Of a DNA stretch of 28,932 nt, positions 8,130 to 16,500 are shown piece after piece. This stretch comes from Candidatus Dadabacteria bacterium (lineage in GTDB: Bacteria > Desulfobacterota_D > UBA1144 > Nemesobacterales > UBA2774), in assembly GCA_020027805.1 (NCBI GenBank), contig JAHKKQ010000026.1, forward strand, positions 1-28,932, written 5' to 3'. A program made the position numbers and the translations under genes. Under the pieces are notes generated by a model. That model saw nothing but the letters and a program-made list of their open reading frames with translations. It was not told the origin of the DNA and did no database searches. Numbering within the stretch: position 1 is the first letter of the stretch; each line of letters starts with the position of its first letter.

Positions 8130-8478
8130 ACAGTTCCTCCACGACTGGGTCATCAGGAAAGTGCGCGAGAAGTATTCGAGGCTTTACAGCGAAGTGCGCA
8201 TCAACCCCGGCGCAGAAACTAACTACGATTACAAGGGAAAATATCCGGACATAGTCCTCGTAAATTACGGCCAGGTCGTGCAGATAGTCGAAGTGGAAAC
8301 AAGAGAGACGATTAATAACGAGAGAGTCCCTAAATGGAAGGCGCTCTCCGAACTCGGCGTGAAATTTACCCTCATGGTGCCAAAAGAGCTGCAGGGACAC
8401 GCAAGGGACATATGCTGGAAGAGCGGGCTTGCCGCTAAAGTTAATCTCGGGGGCTTCGACGTTCTGATTAACACCTGA
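8110..8478 (+). CDS. Small protein with PD-(D/E)XK nuclease-like motif, function unknown
   Basis: This 122-residue soluble protein begins inside the end of nadK, with its own SD (GGAGAG). The segment KYPDIVLVN, 11 residues, then IVEVET resembles the D...ExK core of the restriction-endonuclease fold. The lysine position is Thr (EVET), so activity is doubtful, or the fold may serve DNA or nucleotide binding. A basic N-terminus (DWVIRKVREKYSRLYSEVRI) precedes it. The overlap with nadK suggests co-expression but no obvious shared pathway. The motif reading is my inference from sequence pattern only. Confidence 0.65.
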   Translation: MARSTDEQFLHDWVIRKVREKYSRLYSEVRINPGAETNYDYKGKYPDIVLVNYGQVVQIVEVETRETINNERVPKWKALSELGVKFTLMVPKELQGHARDICWKSGLAAKVNLGGFDVLINT

Positions 8479-8489
8479 TTCTGCCACCC

Positions 8490-10532
8490 CTAACCCTGCG
8501 CTCCGGTTTTCTTCGTTGATATCGGGAAAACGATATTGAACATGGTCCCGTTCTCGTTCCGGAGCTCCACCGTCCCCTTGAGCTGATCAGCGAGAGTGCA
8601 GACTAGCTGAAGACCGAGGGTATTCGTATTCCGGACGTCTATATCAGCGGGGAATCCGACTCCGTTGTCCCTTACCGAGAGGGTAAGAATTCCGTCCGAA
8701 TCCGAGGATATCTCCACCGACACTTTGTTCCTGGCCCTCTCGGCCGGATTATCGCCGCCCGGATAATTGAAGGCGTGCTTGAGGCAGTTCGAGAAAAGCT
8801 CGTTGATTATCAGCCCGCAGGGGATCGCCTGATCGACATCGATCGAGATATCGTACGCGTTTATCTGGACGTGTATATTCTCCCCGAAATCCTTATAGAC
8901 CCTGAGCAGGTTCCTTGTCAGGTCCGTTATATAGTCGAGCATTTTTATCTCGTCGATGTTCCTCGACTGGTAGAGCTTTTCGTGGATCAGGGCTATTGTG
9001 GATATCCTGCTCTGACTCTCATAGAAAACGGCCAGTGATTCCTCGTCTTTCGCATAATCGGACTGGAGGCTCAGCAGGCTCGATATCACCTGAAGGTTGT
9101 TCTTTACCCTGTGGTGTATCTCCCTCAGCAGCGACTCCTTTCGCACGAGCGATTCCTGTATCTGTTCGTCGGCCTTTTTCCGCTCCGTGATATCGCGCGT
9201 ATCGACTATCACCCTGATCTCCCCCGAGGAGGTTCTGAACGGTTTACCGGTTGCTTCCAGCCAGCGCCACTCTCCGTTTTTGTGCCTGTACCTGTATACC
9301 GCTTTCCCGGCTTTCCCCGCCCTGAACCCCTGAATGTAGGCGGACATAGTCCCCGCCCGGTCGTCAGGATGCATGAAATCGAACGAATTCTTGCCCAACA
9401 GCTCTTCGGGTTCGTACCCCAATATCTCTTTATGGTTCGAGCTGACATACAGGAAGCGTCCGTCAAACGATATCTCGACTATGAGGTCATGCGCATTCTC
9501 GACGAGCGTTCGGTATAACTGTTCTTTGTCCTTGAGCATATCCTCCGCTCTTTTGCGCTCTATCATCGTGCTGATCCAGCGCCCCATGAGCTTTATAAAA
9601 TCCCTGTCACCTTGCGCGAAGACCTCCTGCCTCCTGCGCGGGCTTGAAAAATTGAGCGTCCCGAACACCCTGCCGTTGATCCTTAACGGAACGGCTATAT
9701 AGGACTCGAGACAGAAATTCCTGTAACACTCTTCATTCCTGTAAGCGGACTCCCCGACATTATCAAGGGCGATAACGTCATCGGCGGCAAGTGTTATCTT
9801 GCAGTATGTCTTCTCGACATCGACGTCAAGACCTTGTTTTACAACACCCCTCTCATCGTAACAATACAAAACCGTATACGACTTGCCGGCGATACGGCTT
9901 ATTATGCCGATCTCCAGACACAGCATATTCGCCCCGGTCTTGAGGGTCTCGTTGATCTGCGTATCGATTCCCACACCTGACGCCGCGGAAATCTCATATA
10001 GCGACCTGATGCGCTTTTCCTGAAGCGTGTGCGCCTCATCGGAACGTTTCCTGTCGGTGTTATTCCTTACAGAGCCGATGATGCCCGGGAACTCGCCTCT
10101 GGTAACCTGAAAGGAAACAGACACTTCGGCGCTTATGGAACCGCCCCCGCATACGAGGATGTCCGCTTCAAAGACCCTGCTCTTCCTGCCGTTCTCGAAT
10201 TTAAGGCAGCCATGAGCCGCATTGACTCCCGCCTGGTTAACGAGCAGATCGGAAAACGGTCTGCCTATCCACAAGTCGCGCTTCCATCCCGTCAGAGTCT
10301 CGAACGCGGGATTGATGTAGGTAATAACGCCTTCCGGGGTGAGACTGAAAAAAACCTCGGGCGCATTCTCCAAAAGGCCGAGAAAGAAGTCCCTGCTGCT
10401 CAAAGCCTCGTTCATACTCTGGGCGGTGGAACGCCCGTCGTCCCGGAATGTACCGACAGGACCTACAAGATCGGGCGCTTCCTGTCTTAGATCAAGCTCC
10501 GTCACAATTTGTTGTTTCAATTTGCTCTTCAT
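8490..10532 (-). CDS. PAS-GAF-PAS sensor histidine kinase, HisKA_2 type
   Basis: Cytosolic sensor kinase, 680 residues, no membrane segment. Domains in order: PAS about 48-162, GAF about 180-325, second PAS with PAC about 335-455 (EWRWLEATGKPFR, DITERKKA), HisKA_2 about 465-545 with phosphoacceptor His473 or His474 in EIHHRVKNNLQVISSLL, and HATPase about 560-672 with Asn577 (INELFSNCLKHAF) and the G1 box DNGVGF. The IHHRVKNN box is typical of the HWE/HisKA_2 class that often signals to stand-alone receivers. Several GAF cysteines (Cys224, 244, 269, 274) are visible, but cofactor binding cannot be deduced. No response regulator is next to it. It is divergent from glyA across about 320 bases. 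Confidence 0.93.
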   Translation of the reverse strand: MKSKLKQQIVTELDLRQEAPDLVGPVGTFRDDGRSTAQSMNEALSSRDFFLGLLENAPEVFFSLTPEGVITYINPAFETLTGWKRDLWIGRPFSDLLVNQAGVNAAHGCLKFENGRKSRVFEADILVCGGGSISAEVSVSFQVTRGEFPGIIGSVRNNTDRKRSDEAHTLQEKRIRSLYEISAASGVGIDTQINETLKTGANMLCLEIGIISRIAGKSYTVLYCYDERGVVKQGLDVDVEKTYCKITLAADDVIALDNVGESAYRNEECYRNFCLESYIAVPLRINGRVFGTLNFSSPRRRQEVFAQGDRDFIKLMGRWISTMIERKRAEDMLKDKEQLYRTLVENAHDLIVEISFDGRFLYVSSNHKEILGYEPEELLGKNSFDFMHPDDRAGTMSAYIQGFRAGKAGKAVYRYRHKNGEWRWLEATGKPFRTSSGEIRVIVDTRDITERKKADEQIQESLVRKESLLREIHHRVKNNLQVISSLLSLQSDYAKDEESLAVFYESQSRISTIALIHEKLYQSRNIDEIKMLDYITDLTRNLLRVYKDFGENIHVQINAYDISIDVDQAIPCGLIINELFSNCLKHAFNYPGGDNPAERARNKVSVEISSDSDGILTLSVRDNGVGFPADIDVRNTNTLGLQLVCTLADQLKGTVELRNENGTMFNIVFPISTKKTGAQG

Positions 10533-10851
10533 AGTAAAAATCCAGTGAGACCGAATCCGGCGAAGAAAACAACCGCGGCTGCCCGGCCTTGATTCATATG
10601 CACATATTTTTCTAAATTACCGAGAGCCGGACTTAATTGTAATAAAATACTCATACACATGCAATCCGCCAGCCTCGCCTTACGGGCGTTAATTAATAAC
10701 ATATATTACTACCGGCTGCCACTCCTTCCTGCGATACTCCATTCTGATTGCCCGCTATCGGGCCTGCAGCCCGCATCCGGGAACGGCGCCCTGCTTGCCA
10801 ATTCGTCCAATCTTGGATAGGCTTTACTTAAATTGAGGGGGTATGTGTCAG
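10533..10851. other. Divergent intergenic region between histidine kinase and glyA
   Basis: This 319-base stretch holds no credible gene. The left part is AT-rich (10590-10710) and suitable for promoters, but I find no convincing -35/-10 pair. The right part contains two near-identical hairpins described separately, and the glyA Shine-Dalgarno GAGGGGG (10835-10841). I do not recognise a glycine, SAM or tetrahydrofolate riboswitch. Confidence 0.5.
10751..10781. repeat. Twin small hairpins upstream of glyA
   Basis: CCCG-CTAT-CGGG (10751-10762) and CCCG-CATC-CGGG (10770-10781) have identical 4-bp arms and different loops, separated by 7 bases. The region between can pair alternatively (GGGC with GCCC), so mutually exclusive folds are possible. 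The hairpins are 70-100 bases before the glyA start. Confidence 0.4.
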
Positions 10852-12099
10852 ATGTCGAAGCTCGAAATTGTCGATCCCGAAATTTACCGCGCAATAAAGT
10901 CCGAAGTCGAACGCCAGGAGTATAAACTGGAGCTCATCGCTTCCGAAAACTACGTGAGCGAAGCGGTTCTGGAAGCCCTGGGCTCGGTGCTGACGAACAA
11001 GTACGCGGAAGGGCTTCCCGGGAAGAGGTACTACGGCGGGTGCGAGTTCGTGGACATCGCCGAGAACCTGGCGAGGGACAGGGCAAAGGCGCTTTTCGGC
11101 TGCGATGCGGTGAACGTGCAGCCCCACTCGGGCGCTCAGGCCAATATGTCCGTTTACTTCGCATGCCTCGAGCCGGGGGATACCATACTCGGGATGAACC
11201 TCGCACACGGCGGACATCTGACTCACGGGAGCCCCGTAAATTTCTCCGGGAGGCTATATAACGTCGTACCGTACGGAGTCACCGAGGATACGAACCTGAT
11301 CGACTACAGCGAAGTAAGGAGGCTCGCCCTCGAGCACAAGCCTAAGCTCATAGTCGCCGGATGGAGCGCGTATCCGAGGGACATCGACTTCGCGAAATTC
11401 AGGGAAATTGCCGACGAATCGGGCGCCCTTCTGATGGCGGATATCGCTCACCCGGCGGGACTCGTGGTGGCCAGGCTCTATTCGAACCCAGTGCCCCACT
11501 GCGACTTCGTAACTACGACCACACACAAGACCCTGAGAGGGCCCAGGGGCGGCATGGTAATGATGAAGGAAAGCCAGGAAAAGCAGGTCAACAGCAGGGT
11601 GTTCCCGGGCACGCAGGGGGGGCCCTTAATGCACGTCATCGCGGCTAAGGCGGTCGCTTTTAAAGAAGCGCTCGAGCCGGGCTTTAAGGAATATCAGAGA
11701 CAGATCGTCAGGAACTCTAAAAAGCTCGGAGAACGCCTGACCGGAATGGGGCTCAAACTGGTCTCGGGCGGCACCGATACGCATCTCGTTCTCGTAGACC
11801 TGAGGGAGACCGAGCTTACCGGAAAGATCGCGGAGGAGACGCTCGAGCAGGCCGGAATAACCGTAAACAAGAACGCCATACCGTTTGACCCGCGTCCACC
11901 GGCCGTAACGAGCGGGATCAGGATAGGCACGCCCGCCGTCACCACGAGAGGAATGAAAGAAAAAGAGATAGAAATAATAGCTGATTTCATAAAAGAGGCC
12001 TTAAACAACCCGGGCAGCGAGAAAGTGCTTTCGAGGATAAAGGACGACGTCCGGGGGCTCTGCAGCCAATTCCCCGTTTATAGGCACAGGCTCATTTAG
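10852..12099 (+). CDS. glyA: Serine hydroxymethyltransferase
   Basis: PLP enzyme converting serine and tetrahydrofolate to glycine and methylene-THF, the main one-carbon entry point. Signatures: LELIASENYVS, YYGGCEFVD, the HSGAQAN loop, DIAHPAGLV and Schiff-base Lys226 in TTTTHKTLRGPRGG. 415 residues is full length. I chose the ATG at 10852 because GAGGGGG then sits about 10 bases upstream; the ATG at 10843 would abut the SD with almost no spacing and adds only MCQ. nrdR follows with no gap, an arrangement (glyA-nrdR) common in bacteria. Confidence 0.96.
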   Translation: MSKLEIVDPEIYRAIKSEVERQEYKLELIASENYVSEAVLEALGSVLTNKYAEGLPGKRYYGGCEFVDIAENLARDRAKALFGCDAVNVQPHSGAQANMSVYFACLEPGDTILGMNLAHGGHLTHGSPVNFSGRLYNVVPYGVTEDTNLIDYSEVRRLALEHKPKLIVAGWSAYPRDIDFAKFREIADESGALLMADIAHPAGLVVARLYSNPVPHCDFVTTTTHKTLRGPRGGMVMMKESQEKQVNSRVFPGTQGGPLMHVIAAKAVAFKEALEPGFKEYQRQIVRNSKKLGERLTGMGLKLVSGGTDTHLVLVDLRETELTGKIAEETLEQAGITVNKNAIPFDPRPPAVTSGIRIGTPAVTTRGMKEKEIEIIADFIKEALNNPGSEKVLSRIKDDVRGLCSQFPVYRHRLI

Positions 12100-12633
12100 A
12101 TGAAATGCCCGTTCTGCACAAGCCTGGAGAGTAAGGTAATAGACTCGCGTCTCGCAAAGGAAGATACGTCGATCAGGAGACGCCGGGAATGTCTTAGCTG
12201 CAAAAGCCGGTTCACGACATACGAAAGGGTCGAGGAAATGGAGCTCCTCGTCATCAAGAAAGGCGGGGTAAGGGAACCTTTCGACCGCAGCAAGATAATC
12301 GCCGGAATGATAAAGGCGTGCGAGAAACGGCCTATAAGCATGGAGGTCATCGAGAACTTCGTCTCCGACCTGGAAAGAGTGATTCAGGAAAGGGGCGACA
12401 GGGAAGTTGAAAGCAGCGAGATAGGCGAAAGGGTAATAAACAAGCTCTACGAGATAGACGAAGTTGCATACGTGAGGTTCGCGTCCGTATATCGATCTTT
12501 TAAAGACGTTAATCAGTTTTTAAACGAATTGACCGACCTGCTCAAAGAGAAGGGCGAGCAAATTAAATTAGGCCGTAAAACCGACTCCACGATTCACGCC
12601 CTGACTCTCATAAAGGACAAGACCAAGAAGTAA
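12100..12633 (+). CDS. nrdR: NrdR transcriptional repressor of ribonucleotide reductase genes
   Basis: Zinc-ribbon/ATP-cone repressor that senses ATP/dATP and binds NrdR boxes upstream of nrd operons. The zinc ribbon has CPFC at residues 3-6 and CLSC at about 31-34, with the RRRREC and RFTTYER signatures. The ATP cone (KKGGVREPFDRSKIIAGM) spans about 48-138. At 177 residues it is about 25 longer than typical NrdR; the extra C-terminal tail is lysine-rich (KEKGEQIKLGRKTD onward). It begins directly after the glyA stop and overlaps tatD by one base (TAATG), so it is translationally coupled. No nrd gene or obvious NrdR box was seen in the window. Confidence 0.94.
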   Translation: MKCPFCTSLESKVIDSRLAKEDTSIRRRRECLSCKSRFTTYERVEEMELLVIKKGGVREPFDRSKIIAGMIKACEKRPISMEVIENFVSDLERVIQERGDREVESSEIGERVINKLYEIDEVAYVRFASVYRSFKDVNQFLNELTDLLKEKGEQIKLGRKTDSTIHALTLIKDKTKK

Positions 12634-13394
12634 TGCTCATCGATACCCATGCCCATCTGGATTCTCTCGACGACCTGCCGGGAACACTCGCGAGGGCGCG
12701 GGAGAACGGGATAGGGAGAATCATAGCCATATCGTCTGACCTTGCGTCCTCCCGCGATACGGTATCGATCTCGGAAAAATACGAAAACGTATTCGCCGCA
12801 GTGGGTATCCACCCCCACGCGGCAAAGACCGCCGACAGCGGCGTCTTGAAAGAGATCGAGACGCTGGCGGGCGCGGGCAAGGTCGTGGCCGTGGGTGAGA
12901 CGGGACTCGACTATCACTACCTGAACTCCGAAAAGGACGCGCAGATAAATTCATTTGCCGCGCACATCGGCATTGCGTACCGCGTCGGTCTCCCTATCGT
13001 GATCCATGCCAGGGACGCCGACCTGGATCTCATAGGCATACTCAAGACCGAGAAAGTGTCGGAGAGGACCGGAGTAATACACTGTTTTACAGGGAATTAC
13101 GAGACGGCCAGAAAGTATCTCGACCTTGGGTTCTATATTTCATTTTCCGGGATAGCGACGTTTAAGAAATCGGAAGAGATAAGGGATGCGGCTAAGAAAA
13201 TCCCCGGAGACAGGCTGCTGATCGAAACCGACTCCCCCTACCTCGCACCCGTGCCTTTGAGGGGAAAAACGAACGAGCCCGCCTACGTGAAATATGTTGC
13301 GGAGACGATCGCCGATACGAGAGGCGTATCGCCCGAGGAGATCGCCGAGGTCACGACCGAGAATGCGGAGAGACTGTTTAGATTCGAGCGGTGA
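12633..13394 (+). CDS. tatD: TatD family metal-dependent hydrolase / DNase
   Basis: TIM-barrel hydrolase, likely a 3'-5' DNase involved in DNA repair or turnover, cytosolic. Metal ligands are visible: DTHAHLD at the N-terminus, GETGLDYH (Glu), VIHARDAD (His), HCFTGN (His) and ETDSPYLAP (Asp). 253 residues is the normal size. The start overlaps the nrdR stop by one base. Bacterial paralogues (TatD, YcfH, YjjV) cannot be separated from sequence alone, so the symbol marks the family. No twin-arginine translocase genes are nearby, in line with TatD not being part of that pathway. Confidence 0.92.
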   Translation: MLIDTHAHLDSLDDLPGTLARARENGIGRIIAISSDLASSRDTVSISEKYENVFAAVGIHPHAAKTADSGVLKEIETLAGAGKVVAVGETGLDYHYLNSEKDAQINSFAAHIGIAYRVGLPIVIHARDADLDLIGILKTEKVSERTGVIHCFTGNYETARKYLDLGFYISFSGIATFKKSEEIRDAAKKIPGDRLLIETDSPYLAPVPLRGKTNEPAYVKYVAETIADTRGVSPEEIAEVTTENAERLFRFER

Positions 13395-13438
13395 TCGTCC
13401 GTGCGAACCTTTTTCTATACATAATGTACTCCCCCGTT

Positions 13439-13444
13439 TAAAAT
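13439..13444 (+). promoter_or_regulatory. Possible -10 box of pdxA
   Basis: TAAAAT (5 of 6) ends 9 bases before the pdxA ATG, and no Shine-Dalgarno lies between. No good -35 hexamer is visible at the right distance, so this is weak on its own. It matches the leaderless geometry seen at fmt and trpF. Confidence 0.2.
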
Positions 13445-13453
13445 AGTCCCGGT

Positions 13454-14419
13454 ATGAGCAACAAGCCTAAAATCGGAATCACTATGGGCGACCCGAACGG
13501 GATAAGCCCGGAGATAGTCGTAAAGGCCGTAAACGCGAGCGAGGTAACTGACATCTGCTCACCCGTAATATACGGGAGCCGTGAAGTTCTGGAATCCGCG
13601 GCCAGCCTCACGGGCATGAAACTGAACTGCCGGATTTTCGATCCCTTCAAATACGGGACCGGCGACCTCAAGCCCTGCAGGGTGGACAGGAAGGCGGGAG
13701 AGGCAAGTCTCGCTTACATCCGGGAGGCGGTGAAGGCCGCGGTGTCAGGCGAGATCGATGCGATAGTCACGGCGCCGATCAGTAAGGAATCTACACACCT
13801 CGCCGGATCGAAATTCCCCGGGCACACGGAGATGCTGAAAGAGCTCACGGGCGCGAATGATGCGGTGATGATGTTCGAAGGCGGAAACTTCAGGGTCGTT
13901 CTCGTTACGATTCACACCGCTCTCAGAGAAGTCCCGAAGCTCATAACAAAGGAAAGCGTGCTTTCGGTTATAAACATCACGTACCGCGCGCTCGTTAACC
14001 AATTCAGGATAAAAGATCCCAAGCTGGTCGTCTGCGGCTTGAACCCCCACGCCGGGGAGTCGGGGGCTTTCGGCGACGAGGAGATCGTCCATATCGCGCC
14101 CGCCGTAGCCGAAGCAAGAAAGCTCGGGGTCACGGTTACAGGCCCTCTCCCCGCAGACACCCTCTTTTACTACGCCAACCAGGGGAAGTGGGACGCCGTA
14201 GTGGCGATGTATCACGACCAGGGACTGATCCCGTTCAAGATGGTCTCATTCAACGTTGGAATAAACATGACGCTCGGACTGCCCATTATAAGGACTTCCC
14301 CGGACCACGGGACCGCTTTCAATATCGCCTGGAAGGGGGTTGCCGACCCGTCGAGCATGATCGCCGCGGTAAAACTGGCGTCAAGGCTCGCTGCGGAACC
14401 GCAGAGTAAAAGGAAATGA
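13454..14419 (+). CDS. pdxA: 4-hydroxythreonine-4-phosphate dehydrogenase
   Basis: NAD-dependent oxidation of 4-phosphohydroxy-threonine in de novo pyridoxal-phosphate synthesis (DXP-dependent route), cytosolic. Signatures: MGDPNGISPEI at the N-terminus, TAPISKE, the metal-binding HTEML and MYHDQGLIPFK, and RTSPDHGTAFNIAWKG near the end. 321 residues is full length. There is a 59-base gap after tatD and no clear SD. The gene ends two bases before the convergent sirtuin gene. It lies among several PLP-using enzymes (glyA, aminotransferases, trpB), which may be coincidence. A pdxJ or rsmA neighbour, as in enterobacteria, is absent. Confidence 0.95.
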   Translation: MSNKPKIGITMGDPNGISPEIVVKAVNASEVTDICSPVIYGSREVLESAASLTGMKLNCRIFDPFKYGTGDLKPCRVDRKAGEASLAYIREAVKAAVSGEIDAIVTAPISKESTHLAGSKFPGHTEMLKELTGANDAVMMFEGGNFRVVLVTIHTALREVPKLITKESVLSVINITYRALVNQFRIKDPKLVVCGLNPHAGESGAFGDEEIVHIAPAVAEARKLGVTVTGPLPADTLFYYANQGKWDAVVAMYHDQGLIPFKMVSFNVGINMTLGLPIIRTSPDHGTAFNIAWKGVADPSSMIAAVKLASRLAAEPQSKRK

Positions 14420-14421
14420 CA

Positions 14422-15174
14422 TCAACTGTATACCTTACGGGACGTGAAAAGAAGGGGTAGGATTTCTCCGGATTTCCCGAGTATTGTCAGATCGAAGAGG
14501 GGCGAGTTGGGTGTATACTCGAGGTTTATCTCGATGACGGTTTTACCGGTCTGCTTCGCGACCAGGCCCATCGACGCCGCGGGCTCCACGATCCCCGAGG
14601 TGCCTACGATGAGCATCACCTCGCACTCTTCTACAGCCTTGAGTGAGCGGTCTATCACCTCCATGGGAATTATCTCCCCGAACCATACCACGTTGGGCCT
14701 CCCTATCTCGTTACAAAGACCGCACCTGGGCGGTATCTCGTCGAGCGGGACCTTGTGGCTCTGCTGAACGTCCCCGCATTTCGTACACCTTATCTGCCAG
14801 ATATTGCCGTGCATCTCTATGATGTTCCTGCTGCCCGCCAACTGATGAAGCCCGTCTATATTCTGCGTGATCAGCGTGAATTTTTTCTTCTGATCTTCAA
14901 GCTCCGCAAGGGCAAAATGCCCCGGGTTAGGCTTTGCGTCCCTGGCGGCGTTCCTTCTCCAGTCATACCATTCCCATACGAGCTTAGGGTTGTTCCAGAA
15001 CGCTTCAGGGGTCGCAAGGTCCTCGGATCTGAAATTCCTCCAGAGCCCCTCCTTGCCCCTGAACGTCGGGACACCGCTCTCGGCAGAAATCCCTGCGCCC
15101 GTGAGAACGGTGAGCGAGGAACAATGTTCTATAATATCCAGGGCGGCAGATATTTTTTCATGCATCTCATTCAT
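14422..15174 (-). CDS. cobB: NAD-dependent protein deacylase, class III sirtuin (CobB/SIRT5-like)
   Basis: Removes acyl groups from protein lysines using NAD. Motifs: GAGISAESGVPTFRG for NAD binding, TQNIDGLH, catalytic His122 in EMHGN, zinc cysteines 130/133 (CTKC) and 151/154 (CGLC), and GTSG near the end. Tyr70 and Arg73 (the YxxR of WEWYDWRRN) match the two residues that, in SIRT5 and CobB, bind the carboxylate of succinyl or malonyl groups, so desuccinylase/demalonylase activity is expected besides deacetylation. 250 residues is normal. The start is ATG 15174 with no strong SD; a second Met three codons later is an alternative. No acetyltransferase or acs gene is adjacent. Confidence 0.94.
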   Translation of the reverse strand: MNEMHEKISAALDIIEHCSSLTVLTGAGISAESGVPTFRGKEGLWRNFRSEDLATPEAFWNNPKLVWEWYDWRRNAARDAKPNPGHFALAELEDQKKKFTLITQNIDGLHQLAGSRNIIEMHGNIWQIRCTKCGDVQQSHKVPLDEIPPRCGLCNEIGRPNVVWFGEIIPMEVIDRSLKAVEECEVMLIVGTSGIVEPAASMGLVAKQTGKTVIEINLEYTPNSPLFDLTILGKSGEILPLLFTSRKVYS

Positions 15175-15253
15175 ATGTTAAGTGTACAGCACATAATCCA
15201 TCTTCTAGCGTTTTTTTATCAAGCTGCCGCAGGAGCGCCGGCTCGTGATATCT

Positions 15254-16435
15254 TCAATAGGCAGGCCGCATGGGATATATCAGCCGGGCTTCCGAATAAC
15301 GCTCGGGACGGACGATGACCTTTGTGCCGCTTTGCCACTGCACGACGACCATCTCATGGCCGGTCTGGGATCCATTACGATCGGTCGCGAATAGTCCGTA
15401 GAAGGTTTTGAACCCGGCGCCCCGAGCCTTTTCCCTTAAAGATTTATCATCGAGCGTGCCCGCATCCTCGACACACTTGTTTACGATCAACCCGATATTG
15501 TATCCCTGGGCGGCCGGATAATCGGGCTCCTTTCCGTAAGCAGATTTAAATCGTTTAACAAATTCTTCAGGCGAAGGTCCCGTATCGGGCGTTATCTTGA
15601 TTCCGCTCTCCCATTGACTGGACGATACGAAGCCTTCCGCGTTTCGTCCGAATGTATCCTTGAACGGCTTAATTGAGGCGGCTATGAATGAAGCCGCATT
15701 CACCCTGACCTTCCTCTCTATCATTTGTGCCGCAAGCGCGAGGTCGTCGTGCGTGCGCCCCATACCCAGAATCAGGTCGGGCGAAAAATCCATGGCCTCT
15801 TCCAGAAGCCCGGAAAAGTCCTCACATCCGGAGACGAAATTAAATTCCTTCACCGAAAAGCCGTTTTCCCGTCCGCAGTTCAGGGCGCCGCGGGCGACGT
15901 TTCTCGAAAACCCGCTGTCTTTAGCGCTGAATGCCGCGATCTTTCCGGCCTCCGGGTCTTGCGACCTGATCAGTTTTATTATCCCTTCTGCATATCCGCT
16001 TGCGGGAGTAATCGCGTTTACGAGACAGGTAAACCCCTTCTTCTCTATCTCGTCCGTGGAGCCGCCGTGGTTCCAAAGGGTTACGTCGTGCTCCTCGGCC
16101 GCCTCAGCCGAGGCGATAGAGAGGGAGCTCGAATACGGCCCCAGGAGGATGTCCGGCTTTCGCTCCGCGATAAGCCGTTTCGTATTAGAGCGGCAGATCT
16201 CAACAGAGCTTTCGTCGTCGAGGTAAACGAGCTCGACGGGAATCTTCCTTCCGTATTCCATTACGAAGACGCCGCCGTCTCTATTTATATCGGAGACCCA
16301 GAGGCTTATCCCCTCGAAGCTCTCCCTGCCCTGGACGGAATAGATCCCGGTAAGTGAAATCGATAGGCCGACTTTTATCTTCTGCATGACAGGAAGCTGC
16401 CTCGGAAGCCCCCGGACGGAGCAATCCCTCCGCAT
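15254..16435 (-). CDS. Periplasmic-binding-protein-like ligand sensor (branched-chain amino acid ABC type), no signal peptide
   Basis: Type I periplasmic-binding fold of the Leu/Ile/Val family. It begins with KVGLSISLTGIYSVQGRESF, the standard first strand and loop of these proteins, then LLGPYSSSLSIASA and AAQGYNIGL near the end. Such proteins normally carry a secretion signal, but the residues before the domain (MRRDCSVRGLPRQLPVM) are charged and not hydrophobic. A TAG stop lies five codons upstream, so the frame cannot extend. Translation may begin at the ATG at 16387 (MQKIKVG), giving 377 residues. No permease or ATPase gene is nearby. It may be a cytosolic ligand sensor (as AmiC is) or a gene that lost its signal-peptide exon by mutation. 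The fold is firm, the role is not. Confidence 0.8.
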   Translation of the reverse strand: MRRDCSVRGLPRQLPVMQKIKVGLSISLTGIYSVQGRESFEGISLWVSDINRDGGVFVMEYGRKIPVELVYLDDESSVEICRSNTKRLIAERKPDILLGPYSSSLSIASAEAAEEHDVTLWNHGGSTDEIEKKGFTCLVNAITPASGYAEGIIKLIRSQDPEAGKIAAFSAKDSGFSRNVARGALNCGRENGFSVKEFNFVSGCEDFSGLLEEAMDFSPDLILGMGRTHDDLALAAQMIERKVRVNAASFIAASIKPFKDTFGRNAEGFVSSSQWESGIKITPDTGPSPEEFVKRFKSAYGKEPDYPAAQGYNIGLIVNKCVEDAGTLDDKSLREKARGAGFKTFYGLFATDRNGSQTGHEMVVVQWQSGTKVIVRPERYSEARLIYPMRPAY

Positions 16436-16476
16436 ATATAATACGTACTATTTAGAGTTCGACCTACGGGAGATAT

Positions 16477-16492
16477 TCGGGCGGGTTCCCGA
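16477..16492 (-). terminator. Weak hairpin downstream of aspC
   Basis: Arms TCGGG and CCCGA with a six-base loop lie 8 bases after the aspC stop on the minus strand. There is no U-tract, so it is at best a weak or factor-dependent terminator. Confidence 0.2.
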
Positions 16493-16500
16493 CCTTCAGA

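Noticed and set aside
16433..16450. TATTAT immediately before the ATG at 16435 as promoter of the binding protein
   Set aside because: Transcription would start inside the gene, and no -35 match is found at a suitable distance.
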